A stretch of DNA of 64,000 nt from Bacillota bacterium (GCA_023443225.1 JAEZVF010000038.1:1-64000); one strand, 5' to 3'. Numbered from the stretch's first letter, positions 1-9,700 are shown. Numbers and translations: made by a program. The notes: generated by a model not told the origin, from the sequence alone.

Positions 1-121
1 CCTCCGTGTTCTGTAGTGTATTGCTATTCCATATAAGAATTATAAATCAAAGAGTGGAGGGGTACAACATTTTTTATTACTTGTTTGTGCCTTGAGCGAA
101 GCGAAAGGAATGTAGAAAACA

Positions 122-709
122 ATGAAAATATTAGTTTTTATGGGAAGTCCAAGAAAAAACGGTGATACGGCAACCCTACTGAAATCATTTTTAACTGAAT
201 TAGAGATTAAAGGAGCAGAAGTTAAGACAATTTTCCTTTATGATAAAAAGATTGCACCATGTTTAGAATGCTTTCAATGCCAAGACAAATTAGATGAATA
301 TGGTTGTTCAATACAAGATGACATGTACGATATATCAGACGAAATCTTGAAGGCGGATTGCTTTATTTTAGCTAGTCCGATATTTATCTGGTATTGTACT
401 GCTCCAATGAAGGCAATGCTTGACCGTTTTTATGGACTTCACAAATATTATGGAAAACAACGTGGGCCGAGTCTGCTGGAAGGAAAAATGTGCGGAATAA
501 TTGCTACATGTGGTTATGACCTCGAATATGGTATAAGTCCTTTTGAAGATGGAATTAAACGATTTTGCGAGCACTTTAAAATTAAGTATATTGGGAAGGC
601 TGCTGTACAGAAAAATGCAGGCGATGATGTAGATAAATTTGAAACGGAAGATTCAAAGAAAATAGCTGTTGATTTTGCTGAAAAGGTAATCAGTTGTTGC
701 ACAAAATAA
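122..709 (+). CDS. NAD(P)H-dependent flavin oxidoreductase (flavodoxin-fold, iron-sulfur flavoprotein-like)
   Basis: The 195-residue protein starts with the flavodoxin-fold FMN phosphate loop MGSPRKNGDT. It has a Cys cluster CLECFQC near residue 48 and the ASPIFIWYCTAPMKAMLDR segment (near residue 82) typical of NADPH-dependent FMN reductases and iron-sulfur flavoproteins. It is expected to be a soluble enzyme that passes electrons from NAD(P)H to FMN and then to a quinone, nitro compound or similar acceptor; the substrate cannot be read from sequence. The start follows a weak AAAGGAA about 10 bases upstream. It appears monocistronic. Confidence 0.85.
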   Translation: MKILVFMGSPRKNGDTATLLKSFLTELEIKGAEVKTIFLYDKKIAPCLECFQCQDKLDEYGCSIQDDMYDISDEILKADCFILASPIFIWYCTAPMKAMLDRFYGLHKYYGKQRGPSLLEGKMCGIIATCGYDLEYGISPFEDGIKRFCEHFKIKYIGKAAVQKNAGDDVDKFETEDSKKIAVDFAEKVISCCTK

Positions 710-850
710 GCATTATCTGAAGCTAGGTTGGTTCGACTTTTTTAATAATATAGGAATACTGAGATATGCTTCTCGGTTAGAAGGAAAAAAAATAATGATT
801 TTACGGTAAGTAATAGCATATTAGAAATTAGGAAATACGGAGAGAAAATA

Positions 851-1462
851 ATGAATATACCGTTTTGGGAAGAAACATACAAGGTTGATGATATTTTTAC
901 TTTTGGTTCAGAGCCTAATAATACTATAATTGAATTTGAAAATCTATTTAACAAATCGGGTAATGTTCTTGATGTTGGCTGTGGTGACGGAAAGAACTCA
1001 TTATACCTAGCAAAACAAGGCTTTTTAAATATTGATGCATTTGATTTATCAGAAAACGCAATCAACAAATTGGAGAGATTGGCACGTAAAGATGATATTA
1101 ATATAAATGCTTGGGTAGATGATTTATGTAATTTTAGCTTTCAAAAAGCATATGATTTAATTTGTTCATTTGGAACACTTCATTTTGTTAATAAAAATAA
1201 TTGGCATAAATTTATATTAGCAGCAAAAGAAAATACTGTGATTGGTGGTTTTCACATTATGCAGTTATTTACTGATAAAGTTCCAGCTTCACCAGATATT
1301 GCACCATTTGCAGTCGGCTTGGCTTCTGATGAAGAAATAAAGGAATTATACAATGATTGGAACATTATTCAATTTAAGTCTTATGTATTTGAAGATGAAC
1401 ACCCTGAAGTTCCATTACATTTACATGCATCGAATAAAATTGTTGCACAACGAATTAAATGA
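851..1462 (+). CDS. Class I SAM-dependent methyltransferase (TehB-like)
   Basis: The 203-residue protein carries the SAM-binding glycine-rich motif I VLDVGCGDGKNSLYLAKQG at about residues 38-56. An acidic residue ends the next strand (DAFDLSENAI) and a motif IV-like segment DLICSFGTLHFV follows near residue 113. This is the arrangement of TehB/Methyltransf_11-type small-molecule methyltransferases. Substrate unknown. The ATG is preceded by GGAGAGAAAATA. It lies 140 bp after the flavin oxidoreductase and is probably transcribed separately. Confidence 0.85.
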   Translation: MNIPFWEETYKVDDIFTFGSEPNNTIIEFENLFNKSGNVLDVGCGDGKNSLYLAKQGFLNIDAFDLSENAINKLERLARKDDININAWVDDLCNFSFQKAYDLICSFGTLHFVNKNNWHKFILAAKENTVIGGFHIMQLFTDKVPASPDIAPFAVGLASDEEIKELYNDWNIIQFKSYVFEDEHPEVPLHLHASNKIVAQRIK

Positions 1463-1634
1463 GTATTATAGTAAGTATGTAATTTCTAACAATTTGTAGA
1501 GACGGTTTACTTCACTATTGTCCCAAACAATAAACTGCCCATTATATTTATAAGCCGCCATTGTCACGACAATGCGAAATACGAATTATTTACATAACAT
1601 TTAAGCAAACAGGAATTTATAGGAGACTAGCTAT

Positions 1635-1841
1635 ATGAAAAGGGAGAATTATTTTAAATTAATAAATGCCATTGGTGTTTTATTTTTTATAATATATGTT
1701 ATCGTAATGATAATAGAAATAGTCAATTTTAGCCCGTATAACACAAGAATGCCGTTTTTTATGGATAGAATATTGGAATTTTTATTGCCTAGTATTTTTT
1801 GTTTTATTTTAGCATGTGTTTGTAAAAACAAATATAAATAA
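1635..1841 (+). CDS. Small membrane protein with two transmembrane segments
   Basis: The 68-residue protein has hydrophobic stretches at about residues 9-29 and 44-61 separated by a polar loop. The C-terminus is lysine-rich (KNKYK), which suggests both ends are cytoplasmic. The start is preceded by GGAGACTAGCTAT. No family recognised. The length and an RBS-like sequence support a real gene, but codon evidence is thin. Confidence 0.5.
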   Translation: MKRENYFKLINAIGVLFFIIYVIVMIIEIVNFSPYNTRMPFFMDRILEFLLPSIFCFILACVCKNKYK

Positions 1842-1994
1842 ATTCCAATTTGTAAGTAAGATTATAAGCAAAACCTGAAATTATACAATTTAAACCTAAC
1901 TTCCCATTATGTTTATTAGAACTGTTAAAGTAATATCAAATATGCATAAGTATATGAAGCAAAGATAAATCAGAATATATGGAGGAGAAGCAAG

Positions 1995-2417
1995 ATGTTA
2001 ATTACGCCAAATTTTAATTTTAATGGACGTTGTGAAGAAGCTATAACTTTATATCAAAAAGCTTTTAATGCAAGAGTGGAATGTCTTTTAAGATATTCTG
2101 ACGCCGATGTAAGAGATTGGAATAGAGAATTGAATTCAGAGCAAGCTAATTATATTTATCATGCAGAACTTTTTATAGGAAATCAGAGAATCTTGATGTG
2201 TGATAATATGGATGTGGATTTGACAATAAGTACTTCATTATCACTTACTGTGACATTTGATACAAGTGATGAGGTTAAAGATGCATATGATATTTTAAAA
2301 GCTGGTAGTATAACGATATATCCTATACATAGTACTACTTATAGTTCGTGTGAGGTTGTATTTATAGATAAATTTGGTTTTCGATGGGGTTTGATGACTG
2401 AGCAAACAGAGCGATAA
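1995..2417 (+). CDS. VOC-superfamily protein, PhnB/glyoxalase-like
   Basis: The 140-residue protein begins MLITPNFNFNGRCEEAITLYQKAF and ends with KFGFRWGLMTE. These are the hallmarks of PhnB-like single-chain VOC (glyoxalase/bleomycin resistance) proteins, where the N-terminal 'F.F.G.C.EA..FY..AF' and C-terminal 'D.FG..WGL' define two beta-alpha modules. The role is unknown; relatives are often annotated as 3-demethylubiquinone methyltransferase-like without proof. The start is well placed behind GGAGGAGAAGCAAG. Confidence 0.85.
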   Translation: MLITPNFNFNGRCEEAITLYQKAFNARVECLLRYSDADVRDWNRELNSEQANYIYHAELFIGNQRILMCDNMDVDLTISTSLSLTVTFDTSDEVKDAYDILKAGSITIYPIHSTTYSSCEVVFIDKFGFRWGLMTEQTER

Positions 2418-2682
2418 ATTCTGTTAATATCAAATAGTAGAGATGTTTTCGAAGATTCGGTAGAGATCTTTAATCCCATATTTTAAGTTTATTGTGATCT
2501 TTCTATGTGTTAGAACGATAAATATGTTTTTCAAACGTAGGAATAATCTGAAAACAGAATTGAGTAATTAAGGCAGAATTGTCTTTGATATAACAAAGCG
2601 ATTGGTGATGAGGAGTTGATTAAGATTCATTATCATACAAACTTAAAGTGTAGTCGTTAATTAAAGTTGGAGGTAATAACAA

Positions 2683-3444
2683 ATGAATGATTGGTTTACA
2701 ATAGATCAGATAGACAAAGACACATATATTATTAGTGAGTACCGTCATTGGGAGGAAACACATTGCTATTTGCTAAACGGCTCTGAACGCAGCCTTTTGA
2801 TTGATACGGGCCTTGGTATTTGCAATATTTACGACGAGGTAATCAAGTTCACTGACAGGCCAGTTACAGCTGTGGCAACGCATATTCATTGGGATCATAT
2901 TGGCGGTCATAAATATTTTCCGGATTTCTATGCTCAAAAAGATGAACTGAATTGGTTAAACGGAGAATTTCCACTTACTATGGAACAAATTAGGGAAATG
3001 GTCATCGATCGCTGTGACTTACCGGAAGGTTATAATGTTGACACCTATGAATTCTTTCAAGGAACGCCTACAAGAATGTTGGAAGATAATGATGTTATAG
3101 AACTTGGTGATCGTTCCGTTTATGTTCTGCATACGCCCGGTCACTCACCCGGGCATATGAGCTTTTTTGAAAAAGAACGTGGGTATCTTTTTACCGGAGA
3201 TCTGGTTTATAAAGATACATTATTTGCCTACTATCCATCGACTGATCCAAATGCCTATCTTTCGTCTTTGAAAAAAGTTGCAGCACTTCCAGTAAAGAGA
3301 GTATTCCCTGCCCATCACACGTTGGACATTCACCCTGAAATACTTGTTAGAATGAGGGATGCATTTGAACAACTGAAGACAGAGGGCAAACTACATCATG
3401 GATGCGGAATCTTTGAATATAGTGATTGGGCTGTATGGCTTTAA
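2683..3444 (+). CDS. MBL-fold metallo-hydrolase
   Basis: The 253-residue metallo-beta-lactamase-fold protein has the metal-binding motif THIHWDHIGG at about residues 66-75. The later ligands are in HTPGHSPGHM (near residue 150), FTGDLVY (near 171) and FPAHH (near 208). This set predicts a di-zinc or di-iron hydrolase of the glyoxalase II-like branch. Substrate unknown. The ATG follows GGAGGTAATAACAA. A second open frame overlapping its 3' end is judged spurious. Confidence 0.88.
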   Translation: MNDWFTIDQIDKDTYIISEYRHWEETHCYLLNGSERSLLIDTGLGICNIYDEVIKFTDRPVTAVATHIHWDHIGGHKYFPDFYAQKDELNWLNGEFPLTMEQIREMVIDRCDLPEGYNVDTYEFFQGTPTRMLEDNDVIELGDRSVYVLHTPGHSPGHMSFFEKERGYLFTGDLVYKDTLFAYYPSTDPNAYLSSLKKVAALPVKRVFPAHHTLDIHPEILVRMRDAFEQLKTEGKLHHGCGIFEYSDWAVWL

Positions 3445-3719
3445 TTCAAAAAATTTATATTCAAAATCTTATGGATATAAGAAACACTGCAATAAACGTG
3501 ATTGTATTAGCTACTGTGGTCTCAGTGAATCCAGGTTTAAAAAGTTATCATAATTGTAAAAATGCCAACCCAATATATGCCAGTAAGGTGCTTGTAATTA
3601 ATAATACAAACAATAATTTGTTTTTTGAATATAAAGTATAGTCTAGCACAAAGGTGAATCTGATTTTATCAGTAGGCTACGAGCAATATTGAACATTTTT
3701 TAGAAAAGAAATTAGTTAT

Positions 3720-3741
3720 ATATACCCCAATTAGGGTATAT
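3720..3741. promoter_or_regulatory. Inverted repeat ATACCC-N6-GGGTAT before the cupin gene
   Basis: ATATACCC and GGGTATAT form a perfect 8-bp inverted repeat around CAATTA, 35 bp before the cupin ATG. The ATACCC/GGGTAT half-sites resemble operators of CsoR/CstR-type metal or persulfide repressors. No such repressor gene is in the window, so the assignment is a guess. Confidence 0.35.
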
Positions 3742-3776
3742 TATAGTTTAAGCTTAAATAAAAGGAGGTTTTATCT

Positions 3777-4124
3777 ATGAAAAAATTTATTTTTAATAAT
3801 TATTTTGATGAGCCACAGGGAAAAATCGCCAAGCGGATGCTTTACAAAAGTGATAATGTAATTGCCTTTGTACTAAATATTGCAAAAGGGGAAATACTAC
3901 CGGGACATACACATCTAGAATCAACCCTTTTCTTACAGGTCATGGAGGGTAATGCCAAGGTTGTCACGGATGGCAATGAAACTTCGTTGCAAATGGGAGA
4001 ATTAATTCAGGTTGATGGGCAGGAAAGCTTGCAGGTTATAAACACCGGTGAAGATGTCTTGCGCCTTTACGTAACAATTTCGCCAATGGGTTCAGAGGCC
4101 TTTGCAACAGATGCAAATGTTTAA
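3777..4124 (+). CDS. Cupin-domain protein
   Basis: The 115-residue single-domain cupin has motif 1-like GEILPGHTHLESTLFLQVMEG (about residues 42-62) with two His and one Glu as likely metal ligands, and a second strand pair ending INTGEDVLRLYVT. Small cupins of this type bind a divalent metal and either sense a ligand or isomerise a small molecule. Function unknown. Strong RBS AAAGGAGGTTTTATCT. The gene sits just downstream of an ATACCC/GGGTAT inverted repeat that may regulate it. Confidence 0.8.
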   Translation: MKKFIFNNYFDEPQGKIAKRMLYKSDNVIAFVLNIAKGEILPGHTHLESTLFLQVMEGNAKVVTDGNETSLQMGELIQVDGQESLQVINTGEDVLRLYVTISPMGSEAFATDANV

Positions 4125-4224
4125 TGACTTATCTTTATCCTTGTCCTGTACCGCAGAAAAAGATGAAGTTGCTTTGGAAGAATGTCGAAGAGTAGCAAGA
4201 ATATTAAATCAGCTTTGCAAATAA
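4111..4224 (+). CDS. Possible 37-residue ORF overlapping the cupin 3' end
   Basis: An ATG inside the last codons of the cupin gene opens a 37-codon frame ending at 4222-4224. The product is hydrophilic and Cys-containing (LSCTAEKDEVALEECRRVARILNQLCK in its C-terminal part, split here only for reading). It has coding-like composition, but no family and no independent RBS. It could be a translationally coupled small protein or the tail of a decayed gene. Confidence 0.25.
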   Translation: MQMFNDLSLSLSCTAEKDEVALEECRRVARILNQLCK

Positions 4225-4305
4225 AATTAATGAAAAGTACTAGCATTTTGCATTACATCTTAACTGTTCCAGTCACATTATAATTAGCAAAACTTTTTAC
4301 ACAAC

Positions 4306-4331
4306 GGGTGGTAACCAAGCCACCCTTTTTT
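4306..4331 (+). terminator. Intrinsic terminator after the cupin region
   Basis: GGGTGG and CCACCC form a 6-bp stem around an 8-base loop, followed directly by a run of T. Confidence 0.7.
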
Positions 4332-4602
4332 ATACTATTTACCATAAAAGCGGTATTACGAAAGACATTGAATAACACTCACATATTAATAACTAATTTT
4401 TGATATTAATTTAATTCTCGATTGAATCAAACAGATAAGAATTCGATTATAAAGATACTTGATAATTTAAAAAAAGAGTTTTTTAGCCTTAGGTTTACAG
4501 CAGTTGAAAATAATGGTAATATACTCCTATATATGGATAAAGATGCGAACCAATTTAGCTTTAATATTATCATTATTGAATTAAGAAGGAGTAGTTTAGT
4601 TT

Positions 4603-5481
4603 ATGGCATTTACATTACATATTCAATCGAAGAAATTATTTGGCAAGGTGAAGTTTGATTTTGAGACATTGGTTAAGAATTGCAAGCTGATGTATGGCAG
4701 TGATAATTCATTTTATGTATTAGAGGAAGGCAAGATAAAGGAAGGCACAGCCATCATGTATAATCCAGCACGTATAGGCAGAGGAATCTTTATCAATTTT
4801 TCAGAAGCAGAAAAAGGCAAATTAGAATTGAGTTATAACATTCCGACAACTGGTGCAGAAATCCATGATTTTATACAGGTGGTTAAGGAAATTGTTTCAC
4901 AAATGAGAAAGGTATTAATGTATTGTGTGGAGGAAGAACGTGAATTTTCCGTGCAGGACTTAGAAGAGGCAGAGGAGCGGATGAAGGTCTTTAACTTAGA
5001 GAAATTAAATGAATTTTGTCAGAATAAAGAATATGCGGCGTTTATGTTTACTTTGGCAATGTGGCCGGTTACTTTAAAGGAGGATGACGTGAAGCGTTTT
5101 GCTGCCTGTAACCAGCTTATGGAATTTGAAACATATATTCATGATATGCAAAGGATAGATGCGTATTATGCAAATCCAAGATTGCTACATAATGCTGAGA
5201 GAGATGTAAATGGTGCTTTTTATGTACTGACAGAGGAATGTGTGAGCATTTTTCCATGTAAGGCAGATGGTTTTTTGAATCTTAATGAAATAGCAATTGA
5301 TGAAGGTTTTGTACAATTCTACATTTGTTCAGAAGATAGAATGGCAGATGGATTATATAATTATGACCGGTTTATTAAATATGTGAAAGAGCATGGGGCA
5401 ACGGCTTATGATGGGAACCATGTATTGATTCCCTCTATGACAAAGACTGAGATAGTGGAAATGATGAAAACGATTCAATAG
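4603..5481 (+). CDS. Uncharacterised protein, DUF4299-like, in the ABC exporter operon
   Basis: The 292-residue soluble protein begins MAFTLHIQSKKLFGKVKF and has no signal peptide or membrane segment. Its N-terminal region reads as a beta-rich module (to about residue 85), followed by helical segments rich in Glu and Lys. The overall look recalls the DUF4299 family, which I recall only loosely. The ATG has a good RBS (AAGGAGTAGTTT). It ends 24 bp before the first ABC exporter gene, so it is probably co-transcribed with it. Confidence 0.6.
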   Translation: MAFTLHIQSKKLFGKVKFDFETLVKNCKLMYGSDNSFYVLEEGKIKEGTAIMYNPARIGRGIFINFSEAEKGKLELSYNIPTTGAEIHDFIQVVKEIVSQMRKVLMYCVEEEREFSVQDLEEAEERMKVFNLEKLNEFCQNKEYAAFMFTLAMWPVTLKEDDVKRFAACNQLMEFETYIHDMQRIDAYYANPRLLHNAERDVNGAFYVLTEECVSIFPCKADGFLNLNEIAIDEGFVQFYICSEDRMADGLYNYDRFIKYVKEHGATAYDGNHVLIPSMTKTEIVEMMKTIQ

Positions 5482-5505
5482 TAATCATTATAAAGGAGAA
5501 AATCT

Positions 5506-7311
5506 ATGTATTTACAAAATAACAAGAACGGTAAATACTCTTTTTTACATCTGGTTACAAGAATGCTTACTTATACACAGAAATTCCGCTGGCTTATGAC
5601 TGCGTATTTGGTAGTTGCTGCCCTCAATACGCTGATAAGCTTGATTTTTGGCTATATTATCAATGAATCGGTCGGATCTGTCATAGATAATAAATCCAGT
5701 GTTTTATCGGCACTGATTCTCCAAACAGTGGTAATCGTGACAGCTGGTGTTTTTTTAAAGTACCTTGGAACCTATCTATTTGGAACATTTCGTTCCTGTG
5801 TGATGAGCGAAGTTCGTGAACATGCAGTCGGTCATATACAAAAGCTCCCTTTATCCTTCATGGATCATTTTCACTCTGGTGATCTCATATCAAGATTTAG
5901 CAATGATTTGGATACTGTACAGAAATTCATTGGAGACAGACTTTTTCAGCTGATGATAGATTTCATAGCGGTCGTACTGACAGCAGTATATTTGGCTTCC
6001 ATAAATCTGAAATTGTTTGTAGTCTCTCTTAGCATCATGCCTCCCATCCTAGTGCTATCCACATTTGTTTCACGACCGATGGGTAAATATTTTAAGGAAG
6101 CTTCAGCAGCAGTCGGAAGGGCAAATGCTTTAGCAGCAGATTCCTACGGTGGGTTGCCAATCATTAAGGCATATGGTTTAGAAGGACTCTTCTTAAGCCG
6201 TTTTGAGGAGTTTATCAAGACCAGTATCAAATTCAACAGCAAGAGCTTACATCGGTTAAAGTTCATGCCGATTTTCAATATTCTGCTGTGGTCAGCTCCA
6301 TTTACCATCTGTCTGATTTACGGTGCCATCTTATCTATGAATGGGGAAATATCTCCGGGTCAGATTCCTGCTTTTGTCTACCTTCTTAACAACATTGTCT
6401 GGCCTGTCGCTGCCATCCCACGAACCGTGGCTGACTTTCAACAATCTGCGGGAACAGCCCGACGTTTTTTCGAAATCATGGACATGAAGCCAGAACGCGA
6501 AGACGGTATGGATTTTGGTGCTTCTGATTCTGAAGAATACATTCGCTTTTGCGATGTTACTTTCTCTTATGAGAAGGGAAAGCTATCAGATGAGGCTAAT
6601 GTAGTTAAGGAGAGAGGGGTTCCATTCCTTAATGGCTTGAGCTTTTCGGTAAGAAAAGGATGTAAAGTTGCATTGGTCGGAGCGAGCGGGTGTGGTAAGA
6701 GTACAGTGTTAAAGCTGATTGTTGGTTTTTATGAGAACGAGTTGGGAACTATCGATTTGTTTGGACATGATCTAAGAAAATGGAGTCTTCATGCGCTTAG
6801 AGAAAAAATATCTTATGTTTCTCAGGATACCTTCCTTTACCCAGCTTCCATTAGGGATAATATTGCAATGGGCCGGCTGAATGCATCAGAAGAAGAAATT
6901 CTTCAAGCAGCCAGTGCAGCCAATGCTCTTGATTTTATTCTGGAATTGCCGGAAGGGATGGATACTTTGGTAGGAGAGAGGGGAATCATGCTTTCCGGCG
7001 GTCAGCGTCAGCGATTGGCACTTGCCCGTGCTTTTCTTCAAAACTCGTCCATTATATTACTTGACGAGCCGACATCTGCACTCGATACAATCTCCGAAGC
7101 CCAGGTTCAGGAATCCCTGAACCGCATCTTGGAGGGAAGAACAGTTATCATTGTAACCCATCGATTTTCAACCATAAAGGATGTGGATGAAATTATGGTG
7201 ATGGAGCAGGGCAGGATTACAGAACGCGGAACTCATCAGCAGCTCATGAATAACGTCGGATTATATACACAGCTATATAACCGGCAGCTGGAAAGGCAGG
7301 AAGCTGTATGA
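5506..7311 (+). CDS. ABC exporter half-transporter (fused permease-ATPase), subunit 1
   Basis: The 601-residue protein has six predicted membrane helices in about residues 25-310. The nucleotide-binding domain follows, with Walker A GASGCGKST (near 393), a Q-loop (VSQDTF), signature LSGGQRQRLALARAF (near 495), Walker B IILLDEPTSALD (near 520) and H-loop VTHRFS. It should pair with the next gene to form a heterodimeric multidrug, lipid or peptide exporter. Its stop overlaps the next start by four bases, which implies translational coupling. Strong RBS AAAGGAGAAAATCT. Substrate unknown. Confidence 0.93.
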   Translation: MYLQNNKNGKYSFLHLVTRMLTYTQKFRWLMTAYLVVAALNTLISLIFGYIINESVGSVIDNKSSVLSALILQTVVIVTAGVFLKYLGTYLFGTFRSCVMSEVREHAVGHIQKLPLSFMDHFHSGDLISRFSNDLDTVQKFIGDRLFQLMIDFIAVVLTAVYLASINLKLFVVSLSIMPPILVLSTFVSRPMGKYFKEASAAVGRANALAADSYGGLPIIKAYGLEGLFLSRFEEFIKTSIKFNSKSLHRLKFMPIFNILLWSAPFTICLIYGAILSMNGEISPGQIPAFVYLLNNIVWPVAAIPRTVADFQQSAGTARRFFEIMDMKPEREDGMDFGASDSEEYIRFCDVTFSYEKGKLSDEANVVKERGVPFLNGLSFSVRKGCKVALVGASGCGKSTVLKLIVGFYENELGTIDLFGHDLRKWSLHALREKISYVSQDTFLYPASIRDNIAMGRLNASEEEILQAASAANALDFILELPEGMDTLVGERGIMLSGGQRQRLALARAFLQNSSIILLDEPTSALDTISEAQVQESLNRILEGRTVIIVTHRFSTIKDVDEIMVMEQGRITERGTHQQLMNNVGLYTQLYNRQLERQEAV

Positions 7312-9044
7312 AAATAGCAGATATCAAGGATTATTTTAATATATTCAAGTATATTAAGCCGAGTAAACCGACATACATTGTAATTATTACGATGGATTGC
7401 CTTACTGAAATATCTTTTTACCTACTTTCGCCGATAGTCATGAAGCTAATGATTGATGCGGCAGTGAGTTTGGATCCAGCAATTTTACATAAGGGCATAG
7501 TTCTGACACTGGTTATTTCAGGTATTGGTATGATCAGCTTTGTTTCCTTGGAGTATTTTTTGTTTTCCTCATTTTATAAGACTAGCTCCTTTCTACGTGT
7601 TAAGCTTTATGAAAAGCTTTTGAAGCTTCCAATAACATATTCGGAGACACATCATAGTGGGGATACTTTGTCGAGGGTGAACAATGATGTCAGAACCATG
7701 GAGGGTGCCTATGGCTGGCCGTTTCGAATGATATTGGTACGCTTAATAAGTGGTATTAGCTCTGCCTTGGTAATGTTCTTACTTGATTGGAGGGTAAGTA
7801 TTTTACTTCTTGCCATCGGGTTGCTGTCTGTACGTATCAGTACTAGGCAGACTAAGGAAGTACGTAGCATGAATGATTCAATTCAAACTAGTATGGGGGG
7901 GTATACTGAGAGCCTTGCTAATATAATTGCTGGGTTTATGACTATGAAGAGTCTTGGATTAGAGTCTGAAATGTTTAAGAAAGCCAGCACAGTGAATGGT
8001 GAAATCCTTCAGAATAACCTGATGCTTTCAAAGAAAACTGCTGCTATGGAAAGTCGAAATTTCCTGTTCACCTCAATTAATTTTGTCGGAGTGGTTATTC
8101 TGGCTTCATTTCTAGCTCAACAGGGCATAAGTACTCTGGGTTCTGTAGTTTCTATGGTATATCTTTTGGGGAATGTCAATAACATGTTTTCAGAAATTAA
8201 CGGTATGTTACTTGGAATGCAGAGTTCTCTGGCCGGAGCAAAGCGTGTTACCGAGCTTCTAGAAACAGAATCTGAACCAGACAGAATAAATGTTGAGGGA
8301 GCAAGGAGTGGGGAAATGATTGTTCTGGAAGATATTAATTTTTCCTATCATCAGGACTCTCTAATCCTAAATAAATTGAATCTATCCATCAAAAGGGGGC
8401 AGGTTGTTGCCCTAGTAGGCCCGAGTGGAGGAGGCAAGAGTACCATCCTGAAATTACTGTTGGGGTATTACTCTCCAACAGCCGGAAGAATAACCATTAA
8501 TGGGAAAGCTGCCAAAGATATTACATTAGCTGGGTTACGCTCGCTAATGGCTTATGTTCCCCAGGATTCCTATATATTTGATGGAACAGTAGAGGAGAAT
8601 ATTAGCTATGGACGATCCGGTGCTTCAAAGGAAGAAATCAAGAAAGCGGCGAAAGAGGCATATGCAGATGAATTTATTAACCAAATGGAGCAGGGGTACC
8701 AAACACTTGTGGGAGAACGCGGTGTACGGCTATCCGGAGGGCAGCGTCAGCGCATTGCTATTGCCAGAGCCTTCCTAAAAGACGCCCCGATACTACTCTT
8801 GGATGAAGCAACTTCTTCACTGGACTCCCAAAGCGAACAACAGATTCAATCTGCACTAGAACATCTGATGAAAAATAAGACGGTTCTTATCATAGCACAT
8901 CGCCTGTCCACGATTGAACGTGCGGATATCATTTATTTGATTGAAGCAGGAAGAGTAGTTGAATCCGGATCTCATGAAGATTTGTTGCAGAATAAAAGCC
9001 TCTATCATCGTCTTTATGAAACCCAGTTTGCTGAAATACTATAA
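7308..9044 (+). CDS. ABC exporter half-transporter (fused permease-ATPase), subunit 2
   Basis: The 578-residue partner of the preceding exporter has an N-terminal six-helix domain. Its ATPase domain has Walker A GPSGGGKST (near 371), signature LSGGQRQRIAIARAF (near 474), Walker B ILLLDEATSSLD (near 498) and H-loop IAHRLS. Both subunits keep the Walker B glutamate and the H-loop histidine, so the degenerate site seen in many heterodimeric exporters is not obvious here. It overlaps the upstream gene by ATGA. A weak hairpin (9067-9094) follows the gene. Confidence 0.93.
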   Translation: MKIADIKDYFNIFKYIKPSKPTYIVIITMDCLTEISFYLLSPIVMKLMIDAAVSLDPAILHKGIVLTLVISGIGMISFVSLEYFLFSSFYKTSSFLRVKLYEKLLKLPITYSETHHSGDTLSRVNNDVRTMEGAYGWPFRMILVRLISGISSALVMFLLDWRVSILLLAIGLLSVRISTRQTKEVRSMNDSIQTSMGGYTESLANIIAGFMTMKSLGLESEMFKKASTVNGEILQNNLMLSKKTAAMESRNFLFTSINFVGVVILASFLAQQGISTLGSVVSMVYLLGNVNNMFSEINGMLLGMQSSLAGAKRVTELLETESEPDRINVEGARSGEMIVLEDINFSYHQDSLILNKLNLSIKRGQVVALVGPSGGGKSTILKLLLGYYSPTAGRITINGKAAKDITLAGLRSLMAYVPQDSYIFDGTVEENISYGRSGASKEEIKKAAKEAYADEFINQMEQGYQTLVGERGVRLSGGQRQRIAIARAFLKDAPILLLDEATSSLDSQSEQQIQSALEHLMKNKTVLIIAHRLSTIERADIIYLIEAGRVVESGSHEDLLQNKSLYHRLYETQFAEIL

Positions 9045-9131
9045 GGATAATATGCATAAGAAATATATAACCATTTTATTTTTGATATGGTTATGCTAAA
9101 TATAATACTATCTTATAAAGGAGAAATTAAA

Positions 9132-9623
9132 ATGAGTATGTACGAAGAAGGATTAAAACTAATGGAAGAGAAGTTCGGCAACGGCAAAGACAATGTGATT
9201 TCCCTTGCGACTATAGCGCGAGAGCTGAACTCTGACGGACAACCTCGCCCTGTTGTCCGTAGTGTGGACGCCTATTATGAAGACAACACATTTTATGTTG
9301 TTACATATGAACAATCAAACAAAATGCAGCAAATTTTGCAAAATTCGGAGGTTTCGGTTGCGGGTTGTTTAGAGATGTTTACTGCTAATGGAGTAGGTGA
9401 AAACCTCGGTTGGGTGCTTGATCCAAAAAACGCCGAAATAAGAACCAAACTCCGTACAGCCTTTGCCGAGTGGTACGATATGGCAAACAATGAAAAGGAT
9501 GAGAAGTGTTGTATTTTAGCAATCCACCTTACAAGGGGAACTTTAAATATTAACCATTGGGAAAAATTATACCACATGGATTTTGTCAATAAGACAGATA
9601 TGAAAAATGGGGGAATTTTTTAA
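9132..9623 (+). CDS. Pyridoxamine 5'-phosphate oxidase-like flavin-binding protein
   Basis: I place the start at 9132 (MSMYEEGLKLMEEKFG), behind AAAGGAGAAATTAAA, rather than at an in-frame ATG 45 bases upstream. The 163-residue protein has the split-barrel pattern: RPVVRSVDAYYEDNTFYVVT, then NKMQQILQNSEVSVAG, and a C-terminal strand ending NINHWEKLY. PNPOx-like proteins of this size bind FMN, F420 or heme. The true substrate cannot be told from the sequence. Confidence 0.8.
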   Translation: MSMYEEGLKLMEEKFGNGKDNVISLATIARELNSDGQPRPVVRSVDAYYEDNTFYVVTYEQSNKMQQILQNSEVSVAGCLEMFTANGVGENLGWVLDPKNAEIRTKLRTAFAEWYDMANNEKDEKCCILAIHLTRGTLNINHWEKLYHMDFVNKTDMKNGGIF

Positions 9624-9700
9624 TCTAAAATGGATTGTGGCGGAGCTTAGGTGTCGCTGATTGTGGTATTAAAATAATTTTGTTTATGAGGTGATATAGT

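Noticed and set aside
3426..3641. 71-codon plus-strand frame overlapping the MBL gene 3' end
   Set aside because: No RBS, poor composition for a protein, and overlap with a well-supported gene.
4422..4658. 78-codon plus-strand frame before the DUF4299-like gene
   Set aside because: Begins at a TTG without RBS and overlaps the next gene by 56 bases, including its RBS; probably chance.
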